Positions 47,642 to 56,357 of a stretch of DNA of 64,000 nt are shown piece after piece. How positions within the stretch are numbered: the first letter of the stretch is position 1; each line of letters begins with the position of its first letter. The notes beneath the pieces are model-generated. The model was not told the origin of the DNA. It saw only the letters and a program-made list of their open reading frames with translations, and made no database searches. Position numbers and translations under genes: made by a program. The DNA lies in contig JALWTS010000035.1 in the NCBI GenBank assembly GCA_027077805.1, positions 103,187-167,186 on the forward strand, in the 5' to 3' direction. The DNA is from Gammaproteobacteria bacterium (GTDB lineage Bacteria; Pseudomonadota; Gammaproteobacteria; JABHGC01).

Positions 47642-48829
47642 ATGAAATCAATAATAAAAATAATGTTATGTTTGCTGCTAATACCTTTAGGGGTTAAAGC
47701 AGATGAGCCGATAACGCTACCAACAGGCTGGTACATAGTGCCAAGCATCGGTTACTATTTCTTTGACGATGACCAAGATGTCGATGATAATGCCATTGCA
47801 CAATTGGGGATTGGTTATCAGTTTAGCCAACGTTGGGCAGTCGAAGGGAATATTGGTGGTATCAGTACGGACAATAAAGACATTGATGGCGATGCCGATG
47901 TTTATTTATGGCACTTAGATACACTTTATACTATCTTACCTAACAGTGAATGGAAACCTTATCTTGTGGCAGGTATTGGTCACTATGACATTAATAAAGA
48001 CAATACCAATGATGATAAAGGTGAACAAGCAAATGTTGGATTAGGTGTGCAACGCTTGTTAAGCCCTGCATTAAGCATGCGTTTAGATGCAAGAGCATTA
48101 CATACTTCAGATGAAGGTTATACCGATTATATGGCAAATCTTGGCTTTGCTTATTACTTTGGCTATCCTTCTCGACCCCCGAAAGATCAAGACGGCGATG
48201 GCGTTTTAGATGCCGATGATGCCTGTCCTGATACACCCGCAGGTGTCGAAGTTGACTCCGTTGGTTGTCCTTTAGACAGTGATAATGATGGTGTGCCTGA
48301 TTATATGGATCAATGTCCTAATACGCCTGAAAATACTGTTGTCGATAGCACAGGTTGTCCTTTAGATAGTGATGGTGATGGCGTGCCTGATTATATGGAT
48401 CAATGCCCCAATACCCCTCAATATTCCATTGTTAACGAACAAGGTTGTGAACAGCTTGCCGAAACGGTAAGAATGGAATTAGCGATTGAATTTGATGTCG
48501 ATAAAGCCATAGTAAAACCCCAGTATCATGATGAACTAGCAAGTTTTGCTGACTTTTTGAAACGTTATTCTGATATTACAACGACTATTGAAGGTCATAC
48601 CGATTCAACGGGTGAAGCAAGCTATAATCAGCAATTATCACAACGTCGTGCACAAGCGGTATGTGATTATCTTGTCAATAACTTTGGTATTAGTGCAGAT
48701 CGTTTAACACCAGTGGGTTATGGCGAATCTCAACCCATTGATACAAATGATACACCTGAAGGACGTCAAAGAAATCGTCGAGTCGTAGGACAAGTAGAAT
48801 CGACTCAACAATCTTATCGTTCACACTAA
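47642..48829 (+). CDS. OmpA-family outer-membrane protein with thrombospondin type 3 repeats
   Basis: The ATG at 47642 is chosen, downstream of GGGGAG and starting a signal peptide (MLCLLLIPLGVKADE). The product of about 395 residues has an eight-strand-like barrel (about 20-175), three calcium-binding TSP3-type repeats (DQDGDGVLDADDACPDTPAG, DSDNDGVPDYMDQCPNTPEN, DSDGDGVPDYMDQCPNTPQY), and a C-terminal OmpA domain that binds peptidoglycan (about 275-385; FDVDKAIVKPQYHDELASFA, TIEGHTDSTGEASYNQQLSQ). It anchors the outer membrane to the wall. Confidence 0.93.
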   Translation: MKSIIKIMLCLLLIPLGVKADEPITLPTGWYIVPSIGYYFFDDDQDVDDNAIAQLGIGYQFSQRWAVEGNIGGISTDNKDIDGDADVYLWHLDTLYTILPNSEWKPYLVAGIGHYDINKDNTNDDKGEQANVGLGVQRLLSPALSMRLDARALHTSDEGYTDYMANLGFAYYFGYPSRPPKDQDGDGVLDADDACPDTPAGVEVDSVGCPLDSDNDGVPDYMDQCPNTPENTVVDSTGCPLDSDGDGVPDYMDQCPNTPQYSIVNEQGCEQLAETVRMELAIEFDVDKAIVKPQYHDELASFADFLKRYSDITTTIEGHTDSTGEASYNQQLSQRRAQAVCDYLVNNFGISADRLTPVGYGESQPIDTNDTPEGRQRNRRVVGQVESTQQSYRSH

Positions 48830-48851
48830 AATCTAACACCGCAAACCAAAT

Positions 48852-48887
48852 AAAAAATAGAAGAAGGTTCGCCTTCTTCTATTTTTT
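48852..48887. terminator. Bidirectional terminator with UUCG loop
   Basis: A 16-base perfect stem, with A-run and T-run ends and the core ATAGAAGAAGG / CCTTCTTCTAT, is capped by TTCG, a very stable tetraloop. It sits 22 bases after the OmpA-family stop and overlaps the convergent pncC stop codon, so it can end both transcripts. Confidence 0.85.
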
Positions 48888-49367
48888 TATTTGTTCAATT
48901 AAACCTATTAATGCTTTTTCTACCGCTTGTTGACGAATTAATGACCGATTCCCATAAAAACAATAGTGTTCAACGTTAACATCCCCCTTTCGTTTAAGCC
49001 AAGCAATATAAACAGTCCCAACAGGCTTGCTTTGACTACCACCACTAGGTCCTGCAATACCTGATACGGCAAAACCAAGCTGAGCTTGACTATAAGTCAA
49101 TACCCCTTCAACCATTGCAATCACCGTTTCTTTACTGACAGCACCATAATTAGCTAGAATTTCAGTCTTCACTCCTAACATATCTTGTTTTGCCTGATTA
49201 CTGTAGGTAACAAACCCTCGATCAAACCATTGAGCACTTCCAGCAATATCTGTTATCGCTTTCGCAATCCATCCGCCTGTACAAGATTCCGCACCTGCTA
49301 ATAAATATTTATTTGCCAATAATAACTGACCTAACTCTACGGCTAATGGTTGAATTTTTTTATCCAT
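48879..49367 (-). CDS. pncC: Nicotinamide-nucleotide amidohydrolase (CinA C-terminal family)
   Basis: The protein of 162 residues is a stand-alone CinA C-terminal domain: LLAGAESCTGGWIAKAITDI, WFDRGFVTYSNQAKQDMLGV, FAVSGIAGPSGGSQSKPVGT. PncC converts NMN to nicotinate mononucleotide in pyridine-nucleotide recycling. The stop codon lies in the terminator shared with the OmpA-family gene. It is divergent from the MlaC-like gene. Confidence 0.93.
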   Translation of the reverse strand: MDKKIQPLAVELGQLLLANKYLLAGAESCTGGWIAKAITDIAGSAQWFDRGFVTYSNQAKQDMLGVKTEILANYGAVSKETVIAMVEGVLTYSQAQLGFAVSGIAGPSGGSQSKPVGTVYIAWLKRKGDVNVEHYCFYGNRSLIRQQAVEKALIGLIEQIKK

Positions 49368-49465
49368 TATTCGTCCTTTTTGTTACAATAAGTAAAATTA
49401 TAATAATAGTGTTATCACCTTGTAAAACTCTCTTGCCGTAACGCCCAAAATAATAAGGAATACCA

Positions 49466-50071
49466 ATGAACCCCCTACTATTTTCAATGATTTTTAGTTT
49501 GATATTATTGACATCACCAAGTCATGCCAATGAACAAGCACAAAAAATGATACAAACAACCATTGACCAAGTGTTGTCCACACTTAAACAAGATAAAGCT
49601 CGTTTACAACACAATCCTCACTATATTGATAAAATTGTCGATCAATATATCGTACCCCAATTTGATTTTTCTCGTATGTCTCGTTGGGTTTTAGGCAAAT
49701 ATTGGCGACGTGCGAACAAACAGCAACAAAAACAATTTATCAAAGAATTTCAAACCTTACTGGTCAAGACTTACACCTCGGCATTACTGCAATTTACAGA
49801 TGAAACCGTGCATTACTTGCCAAGTCGTCCGAGTAAGAGAAAAAATCGCACAGTGGTTCGTACTGAAATTCATCGTTCCGCAGGTCCTAAAATTGCTATC
49901 AACTACAAAATGTACAAACATAAAAAACATGGTTGGAAAATTTATGATGTCAAAATTGAAGGCATTAGTTTAGTCACGAATTATCGCTCTAGTTTTTCCC
50001 ATGATATTCGTAGATCAGGCATGGATTATTTAATTAAAAAACTCCATAAAAAGAATCAAAAATCCTCTTAA
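49466..50071 (+). CDS. MlaC/Ttg2-like phospholipid-binding periplasmic protein
   Basis: The protein of 201 residues has a signal peptide (LLFSMIFSLILLTSPSHANE) and the MlaC pattern: KIVDQYIVPQFDFSRMSRWV, LGKYWRRANKQQQKQFIKEF, then WKIYDVKIEGISLVTNYRSS. MlaC carries phospholipids between the outer membrane and the inner-membrane MlaFEDB complex. No other mla gene is adjacent. mutS follows 19 bases later on the same strand, and the two may share a transcript. Confidence 0.9.
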   Translation: MNPLLFSMIFSLILLTSPSHANEQAQKMIQTTIDQVLSTLKQDKARLQHNPHYIDKIVDQYIVPQFDFSRMSRWVLGKYWRRANKQQQKQFIKEFQTLLVKTYTSALLQFTDETVHYLPSRPSKRKNRTVVRTEIHRSAGPKIAINYKMYKHKKHGWKIYDVKIEGISLVTNYRSSFSHDIRRSGMDYLIKKLHKKNQKSS

Positions 50072-50090
50072 TCACTAATCCTAGACTATC

Positions 50091-52760
50091 ATGACAGCTC
50101 AACATTCAATGTCATCCGTTACGCCAGCATGGCAGACAGAAGATGTCAGTAAACATACGCCTATGATGCAACAATACTTGAATATTAAGGCACAACACCC
50201 TAATATTTTACTGTTTTATCGTATGGGTGATTTTTATGAATTATTTTTTGATGACGCAAAATATGCCGTTGATTTATTAAATATTACACTAACCAAACGA
50301 GGCTATTCAGGTGGCAAACCGATTCCAATGGCAGGTGTCCCTGTTCATTCATTGGAGCAGTATTTAAATAAACTATTGAAATTAGGTGAATCCGTTGCGA
50401 TTTGTGAACAAATCGGAGACCCCAGTAAAAGCAAAGGCCCTGTCGAACGCAAAGTTACCCGAATCCTAACCCCCGGCACATTAATTGAGGATGAATTATT
50501 AGACGATAATCAGGACAACCTACTGATTGCCATTCACCAAAAAAAGGACCGCTTTGGTTTCGCCATATTAGAATTAAGCAGTGGCCGATTTTTAGTTCAA
50601 GAATTAGACAGTATTCACCTTGTACTGAGTGAATTAGAACGCTTAAAACCCGCTGAATTATTATTGGCAGAAGACAGTCCATTGCTCGCACAATTACCCC
50701 CAAAAAAAATTATCACCCAACGTCCAAGCTGGCAATTTGTTTACAAACACTGTTTACAACAACTAAACCAACAATTTGGGACGCAACATTTAGCAGGCTT
50801 TGGTTGTCAGGACTTAGATATTGCCATCACTGCGGCAGGTGCGTTACTTAGCTATTTACAAGAAACTTGTTTAAACGATCTCCCCCATATCCAAAAAATT
50901 CAAGTAGAATATCCCAACGATAGTGTTATCTTAGATCCCAATACTCGCCGTCATTTAGAAATTGATCAACATATTAGTGGTCATAAGCAACATACCTTAC
51001 TTGGTGTATTAGATACCACTATAACAACAATGGGCAGTCGGCTATTACGTCGCTGGTTACAGCGACCAATTCGAAATATTTCCCTACTACAACAACGTCA
51101 TGCTAGCATTGCCAGCTTACTAGACGACCACCACTACCAAGCAATATCACCATTGCTATCACCCATTAGTGATATTGAACGTATTTTATCAAGAATTGCA
51201 TTAAAATCCGCCCAACCCCGTGATTTAGTAGGATTACGCCAAAGTTTGCAACAATTACCACAAATTAAACAATGGCTACAACAACTCCCCAAATCATCAA
51301 AACAACTACAGACCATTTGCCAACATATTGGTGAACATCACGCGATTAATCAGCTATTAAACCAAGCTATCATTGAAAATCCTCCCTTATTAATTCGAGA
51401 CGGTGGCGTCATTGCCAGCCATTATAATCAAGAATTGGATCAATTACGCAATATCAGCCAAAACGCTTCTGATTATTTATTACAACTAGAACAACAACAA
51501 CAACAACAAACAGGCATTCGTAAACTTAAAGTAAGCTATAACAAAATTCATGGCTATTATATTGAAATCCCACGCTCTCAAATTAAAGCACTGCCCCAAT
51601 ATTATAGTCGCCGTCAAACTTTAAAATCATCTGAGCGTTTTATTATCCCTGAACTTAAAGCATTTGAAGATAAAATTCTCAGTGCCAAAGAAAAAGCCTT
51701 AAGCAAAGAAAAACACTTATATGAAGAATTACTACAAACATTAATCCAATATTTACCTGAACTACAAGTTACTGCTCAAGCATTAGCAGCATTAGATGTA
51801 TTTCAGTGTTTAGCAGAAAGAGCCGTCAGCCTAGAAATGCTTGCCCCCAAATTTTCAGATCAAACATTAATTGAAATCCAACAAGGTCGTCATTTAGTTG
51901 TTGAACAAAATATCAAGCAAAATTTTACCCCTAATGATTTAAAAATAAATCCACCATGCCAATTGTTATTAATCACAGGGCCCAATATGGGTGGCAAATC
52001 AACCTATATGCGACAAACAGCAATTATTGTATTATTAGCTTATGTTGGTTGTTATATTCCTGCTCAAGCAGCAACGATTGGTCCTATTGATAGAATTTTT
52101 ACCCGTATTGGTGCCTCAGATGATATTAGCAGTGGTCATTCAACTTTTATGGTAGAAATGACAGAAACGGCGAATATTCTCAATAATGCCACTAAAAATA
52201 GTTTAGTATTAATGGATGAAGTTGGACGTGGTACTAGCACTTTTGATGGTTTGTCTTTAGCCAAAGCCAGTGCCATTCATCTCGCAGAAAAGATTCAAGC
52301 CTTGACCTTATTCTCTACCCATTATTTTGAATTAACCACACTAGCAGATGATTACCCTAGCATTGAAAATATCCATTTAGATGCCATAGAACATCAAGAA
52401 CATATTGTGTTTTTACACCAAGTGAAATTAGGTGCTGCGAATAAAAGTTATGGTTTACAAGTTGCATCACTTGCAGGTGTTCCTAGTGCCGTGATCAACC
52501 AAGCAAAAACCTATTTACAGCAATTAGAACAATTATCCCAGCTATCGCACCAACAATTAAATACCACAACAACACTACCCCAAGATTCAATTTCAGATTC
52601 AAACGCAGAAAAATCAGAAGAACCCAAACAAATGACCTTATTTGATGACAACCCTGTTATTACAGAACTCAAACAAACCCAAGCAGATGATATTACCCCA
52701 AGACAAGCGTTAGCATTAATTTATAAACTTAAACAAATCATTGTCAGTGAAAAACTATAA
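50091..52760 (+). CDS. mutS: DNA mismatch repair protein MutS
   Basis: The protein of 889 residues is complete. The mismatch-reading motif [15 protein letters not shown] is near 43-57, [19 protein letters not shown] near 76-94, the Walker A loop [15 protein letters not shown] near 628-642, and the ABC signature/Walker B region [20 protein letters not shown]. The C-terminus ends in the MutS dimer tail ([16 protein letters not shown]). A CAA repeat near 51490 codes a short Gln run. The type I-D CRISPR locus begins 55 bases beyond. Confidence 0.97.
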   Translation: MTAQHSMSSVTPAWQTEDVSKHTPMMQQYLNIKAQHPNILLFYRMGDFYELFFDDAKYAVDLLNITLTKRGYSGGKPIPMAGVPVHSLEQYLNKLLKLGESVAICEQIGDPSKSKGPVERKVTRILTPGTLIEDELLDDNQDNLLIAIHQKKDRFGFAILELSSGRFLVQELDSIHLVLSELERLKPAELLLAEDSPLLAQLPPKKIITQRPSWQFVYKHCLQQLNQQFGTQHLAGFGCQDLDIAITAAGALLSYLQETCLNDLPHIQKIQVEYPNDSVILDPNTRRHLEIDQHISGHKQHTLLGVLDTTITTMGSRLLRRWLQRPIRNISLLQQRHASIASLLDDHHYQAISPLLSPISDIERILSRIALKSAQPRDLVGLRQSLQQLPQIKQWLQQLPKSSKQLQTICQHIGEHHAINQLLNQAIIENPPLLIRDGGVIASHYNQELDQLRNISQNASDYLLQLEQQQQQQTGIRKLKVSYNKIHGYYIEIPRSQIKALPQYYSRRQTLKSSERFIIPELKAFEDKILSAKEKALSKEKHLYEELLQTLIQYLPELQVTAQALAALDVFQCLAERAVSLEMLAPKFSDQTLIEIQQGRHLVVEQNIKQNFTPNDLKINPPCQLLLITGPNMGGKSTYMRQTAIIVLLAYVGCYIPAQAATIGPIDRIFTRIGASDDISSGHSTFMVEMTETANILNNATKNSLVLMDEVGRGTSTFDGLSLAKASAIHLAEKIQALTLFSTHYFELTTLADDYPSIENIHLDAIEHQEHIVFLHQVKLGAANKSYGLQVASLAGVPSAVINQAKTYLQQLEQLSQLSHQQLNTTTTLPQDSISDSNAEKSEEPKQMTLFDDNPVITELKQTQADDITPRQALALIYKLKQIIVSEKL

Positions 52761-52815
52761 TTTGATTAATGAACTTTGCGTGAAATGCTATGGAAACTAT
52801 AGTTGTAAATAACCA

Positions 52816-54651
52816 TCAAATTATCTCAGACTGCAACAAATTTTTGCTGGGATCAGATCGTGGAATCAATCTTGTGTCAGTAATAAATTTGATAATTTTA
52901 TCTTTATCAGTTTTAGATATTTGGCGTTTCAGAGTTGGATCATGTTTTAAAAAATGAATATACTCTTGGTAACGATTTTGATAATTAATCCCCCCTTTTT
53001 CACCAACAGGGGTTAATACGGAAATTTGGTAATTTTTATTTATTTTATCTCTAATATAATCATCTCGATGACGATGATAAATCCAAAGGTCATCTTGCCA
53101 TTCATCAGGTTCTTCTAAATAGCTCACAACCCAATCTACTGAATAAGTAACAATATCACCACCTGCAAATTGCAAACGAATAGTGGGAGCAAATCCCCGC
53201 ACTTCCTGTAATAACTGATCAATTGCTGTTATCCATTTTTCAAAGTAGCTGGAATAACGTTTACCTACCTTAATTTTTCTAATCATATCCAGTTGTTGTC
53301 CAAACATCGTTATTTGAGGATCGATATCTGAAACCACTGATTTCAATGCTTTTACTAATGAATGTTGTTTTCGCGATAACATCGACCAATAAGCACTAGC
53401 TAAAGCTTTTGCCTGATTTTGATTAATAGTTCGTAGTGGTGATAACGCTTGTCGCAATGTTTCGACATTAACTTCATCAGAAATATTCGATAATATGGCA
53501 ATATAACTTGGTTTAGATTTATTAGCAGTATTACAACAATACACTGTCCCTTGACAATCACCCCGTGCAACTCGTCCAACCCTTTGCAAAAAGGAGGCAG
53601 GATCTTTGCCATAATTGATAATGGCTACATTCAAATCAGGTAAATTTACCCCCATTTCTATGGCTGAAGTAGCAATAATTACCTTATGTTTGGCTTCAGG
53701 ATAATTTCCAGCATTAAAATAACTACTGCCTTGAGAATAGTTTGCTTGTCGATCTTGACCATTAATCATAATAATCTGTTGTGATAATAAACCACATTCT
53801 TGATTAAAATAATCACTAAGTTCTACTTCATCAGCTACCAGCTCTTTTAAATTATCATATAACAATAATAATTTTTGCCCACTGTCTAAGATTTGCTTTC
53901 CATACAATATAGCCGTTTCTAAGATATGATTTTCTGTTAAAACTAATTCAACATCCCCATGAATAATTCTAGCATTTGTATCTTCACTAATTTTTTCATC
54001 AATCACTTCAACTAAATTTTGAGTTTGAAATAATTTTTCATTAAATAATTGAAAAATCATATCACTTTGAGTTGCTGATAATACGTTTAAACATGGCGTA
54101 GGCATTAAATTATGTTGATGACGTACCGCAATAATCGCACTCCAGAAATACAATAAACCATAAGATTGCACAGTTAAACTATGCGATTCATCAAATACAA
54201 TATGGTCAAATTCTTCCCAAATTTTATTGACTTCCGTTACTACTTTTTTCAAACGAGGTATTGCTAAAGTTAAACGTGCTAAAGCTTCAGGTGTGGCAAT
54301 AATCATCCCTCCTTGTGCTTGCAATGCTTCAATTTCCTGTTTACGCACCTGCCACGGTTGCTCATCTTGATCCTCATCCAATATTTTTCGTGTTTGATTA
54401 TAATCCCATACAAATGCCATAATTTTTTGTTTTGACAAAGTTTGCTGAATATCTTTCGCTAATGCTTGAGTCGGTACAATAAAAAAAACACGCTGTCGTT
54501 TTTGTTTAATTAAAGCTGAAAAAGCGTAAGTTTTACCTGCCCCTGTTGGAGCACTACAAATTCTGATTTTTGCTGAACTCTCTTGTAAACGTTTTTGAGC
54601 ATAAGACAAGCCATTTTTTAATACCACACCATGTCGCTTAATTTTAATCAT
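52816..54651 (-). CDS. cas3: Type I-D CRISPR helicase Cas3' (no HD domain)
   Basis: I use the ATG at 54651 with GGAGG eight bases upstream, inside the WYL gene; its first base is also part of the WYL stop (TAATG). The protein of about 611 residues is a superfamily 2 helicase with motif I SAPTGAGKTYAF (about 34-45), motif II DESH (VFDESHSL), motif III VLSATQ and motif VI QRVGRVARGD. No HD nuclease is present. In type I-D that domain is carried by Cas10d, as here, and Cas3' supplies ATP-driven unwinding. It is read opposite to the effector genes. Confidence 0.92.
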   Translation of the reverse strand: MIKIKRHGVVLKNGLSYAQKRLQESSAKIRICSAPTGAGKTYAFSALIKQKRQRVFFIVPTQALAKDIQQTLSKQKIMAFVWDYNQTRKILDEDQDEQPWQVRKQEIEALQAQGGMIIATPEALARLTLAIPRLKKVVTEVNKIWEEFDHIVFDESHSLTVQSYGLLYFWSAIIAVRHQHNLMPTPCLNVLSATQSDMIFQLFNEKLFQTQNLVEVIDEKISEDTNARIIHGDVELVLTENHILETAILYGKQILDSGQKLLLLYDNLKELVADEVELSDYFNQECGLLSQQIIMINGQDRQANYSQGSSYFNAGNYPEAKHKVIIATSAIEMGVNLPDLNVAIINYGKDPASFLQRVGRVARGDCQGTVYCCNTANKSKPSYIAILSNISDEVNVETLRQALSPLRTINQNQAKALASAYWSMLSRKQHSLVKALKSVVSDIDPQITMFGQQLDMIRKIKVGKRYSSYFEKWITAIDQLLQEVRGFAPTIRLQFAGGDIVTYSVDWVVSYLEEPDEWQDDLWIYHRHRDDYIRDKINKNYQISVLTPVGEKGGINYQNRYQEYIHFLKHDPTLKRQISKTDKDKIIKFITDTRLIPRSDPSKNLLQSEII

Positions 54652-55499
54652 TATAAAAACCTCCACGATATATCGATACCACCGACACTAAACGGTTTAA
54701 TTTGATCTAATTGTCTTTTTTTATTCGGTGGTATTGTCGTTCGTTTCAAATAAAATTCTAATATTTCCATTGTCATAAGTGCCAAAGATTTAGGCGATAA
54801 TAAATATAAGCGTTTTTCTTGTAATGGGTCTTGTTTTAAACATCGAAATTGTGCCAGTAAACGTTCTCGCTGCCATACATTTTCAACTAATAAGAATATT
54901 TCAACTGTTAATTCTTGTTCAATTGTTTGATAATCTTGGCTATTATTACCCGTTATGATTACTGGATGAGCCACTCTCGTAAGATTCAAATTCGTACGCC
55001 AACCATTTTTTCGCCAAATCTGTAAATACACAGAATCTGCTCCAAACAAAAATTTGATGGGAATTCCTTTTAATTTATTTGGTTGCCAAACTTGATTTTC
55101 CTTAGGTAATGCTCGATATTCAAATGCTACTTCTACTTGCTGTTGTTGTGCTAATAAAAAACAACGTAATTGGGAAGAGCTTAGCTTTGGTCTGAGTGGT
55201 GAATCTAACCAACTTGTTCCTAAACCCCAACTAATGGCATCATCATCAATATGTGGCTGAATCTTTAAGCCTTTAGTATGGGCACCATAATCTAAATCAT
55301 CACACAAGTTTGCATAACGAGAAAAATCTTCGTTTAAAGTTTGCCTGCTAGGAACTTTCATTCCAGCTTGAGCTAATAAGGCTTGATATTCCTTAATCAT
55401 TATGTCTCCAATAGAGGATTGCCGTAAACTATTTTCTAAAATAATCAAACGTTTAAGTCGGGATTGATCAAATGCAGGTTGTATAATACTTAATATCAT
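54651..55499 (-). CDS. WYL-domain transcriptional regulator of the CRISPR locus
   Basis: The protein of 282 residues has an N-terminal winged-helix-like region (LKRLIILENSLRQSSIGDIM to PSRQTLNEDFSRYANLCDDL, about 15-75), a central WYL-type core (about 115-180, VEVAFEYRALPKENQVWQPN and GADSVYLQIWRKNGWRTNLN) and a C-terminal extension (about 195-282). A WYL-domain repressor (Sll7009) controls the type I-D system of Synechocystis, which is precedent for this pairing. It is co-translated with cas3 and divergent from cas6, with 111 bases between. Confidence 0.85.
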   Translation of the reverse strand: MILSIIQPAFDQSRLKRLIILENSLRQSSIGDIMIKEYQALLAQAGMKVPSRQTLNEDFSRYANLCDDLDYGAHTKGLKIQPHIDDDAISWGLGTSWLDSPLRPKLSSSQLRCFLLAQQQQVEVAFEYRALPKENQVWQPNKLKGIPIKFLFGADSVYLQIWRKNGWRTNLNLTRVAHPVIITGNNSQDYQTIEQELTVEIFLLVENVWQRERLLAQFRCLKQDPLQEKRLYLLSPKSLALMTMEILEFYLKRTTIPPNKKRQLDQIKPFSVGGIDISWRFL

Positions 55500-55522
55500 A
55501 TTAAACTGGCCTTATAAAAATG

Positions 55523-55543
55523 TAAAGTTTATTTTTTACTTTA
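55523..55543. promoter_or_regulatory. Candidate operator between the WYL gene and cas6
   Basis: TAAAGT (55523-55528) and its exact complement ACTTTA (55538-55543) form an inverted repeat with nine bases between, ending five bases before the cas6 -35 box. The spacing suits a dimeric repressor. That the WYL protein binds here is inference. Confidence 0.4.
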
Positions 55544-55547
55544 TGAC

Positions 55548-55576
55548 TTGACAAATTATAATTATCATTTTAAACT
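55548..55576 (+). promoter_or_regulatory. Candidate sigma-70 promoter of the cas6-cas2 operon
   Basis: A consensus -35 box TTGACA (55548-55553) is followed after exactly 17 bases by TAAACT (55571-55576), a partial -10 box. The cas6 ATG is at 55611. Confidence 0.55.
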
Positions 55577-55610
55577 TGATTTATATTCCTTACAACAAGG
55601 TTAAAAAATT

Positions 55611-56357
55611 ATGAAAACTAATGGTGTATTAGCATATATTGATCTTCCACGCAAAAAAACACTAAACCAAACGCTTATTCGAGATCGAGGCAGAATTTCC
55701 AATTTATTAATTGCTGCTATGTCTAAATATGGTTTTCAATTCCAAGCTAAACAACCTGCTCGCTGGGGATTTGGTGCCATTGCAAAGCCAATTAAAACTG
55801 CCCCCAATCAACCTAAATTTCATCGAGTAGAACGAGTAATGGTAGGTAGCAGTGATCCCACTATTGCAAGTGCTATTGCTCAATTAAAACCTGAAGATTT
55901 GATTGAATCAAATGCCAATGATGCTTTAGATTTGCGAACAGCAACTATTCGTCTTGCACCACCTTGGATTGAAACAGAAGCAGTCAACTTTTATTGCATC
56001 TCACCAATACGAGTTTTGGATTTAGACCTACCTCAAGAAACAAAAGACCGAGCAGTATTAACGATTGATACTAAACTAAACCAAGCGATTAACCGCACAA
56101 TGGAAACTCGATTTAAACGCCAATTTCATCTAAAAATCATACCTGATTCTCTATATATACGTTCTCGCAAAGGACAAATTAAATCAACAATGGCAATCAA
56201 AACCTTGCCTTCAGGCAAAGCAGTTACATTGTCAGGTTTAGTATTTCCATTTACCTTAACAGGATCAAGCGATGACATTGCTGAAGTTTGGTACAATGGT
56301 ATTGGTCAAAAAACAGGACAAGGTTTTGGTCGATTGGAGGTAGCTCAATGGACATAA
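55611..56357 (+). CDS. cas6: CRISPR RNA endonuclease Cas6
   Basis: The protein of 248 residues has the RAMP layout: an N-terminal ferredoxin-like half and the C-terminal glycine-rich loop NGIGQKTGQGFGRLEVA (about 229-245) typical of Cas6. It cuts the array transcript beside each repeat hairpin. In many I-D loci cas6 lies after csc1; here it is the first gene of the rightward operon. Its end overlaps cas10d by ten bases and carries the cas10d ribosome site GGAGG. Confidence 0.88.
   Translation: MKTNGVLAYIDLPRKKTLNQTLIRDRGRISNLLIAAMSKYGFQFQAKQPARWGFGAIAKPIKTAPNQPKFHRVERVMVGSSDPTIASAIAQLKPEDLIESNANDALDLRTATIRLAPPWIETEAVNFYCISPIRVLDLDLPQETKDRAVLTIDTKLNQAINRTMETRFKRQFHLKIIPDSLYIRSRKGQIKSTMAIKTLPSGKAVTLSGLVFPFTLTGSSDDIAEVWYNGIGQKTGQGFGRLEVAQWT

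Noticed and set aside
51485..51515. CAA trinucleotide repeat in mutS as a phase-variation tract
   Set aside because: Changes in a three-base repeat keep frame, and CAA is the common Gln codon here; Gln runs occur in many proteins of the window.
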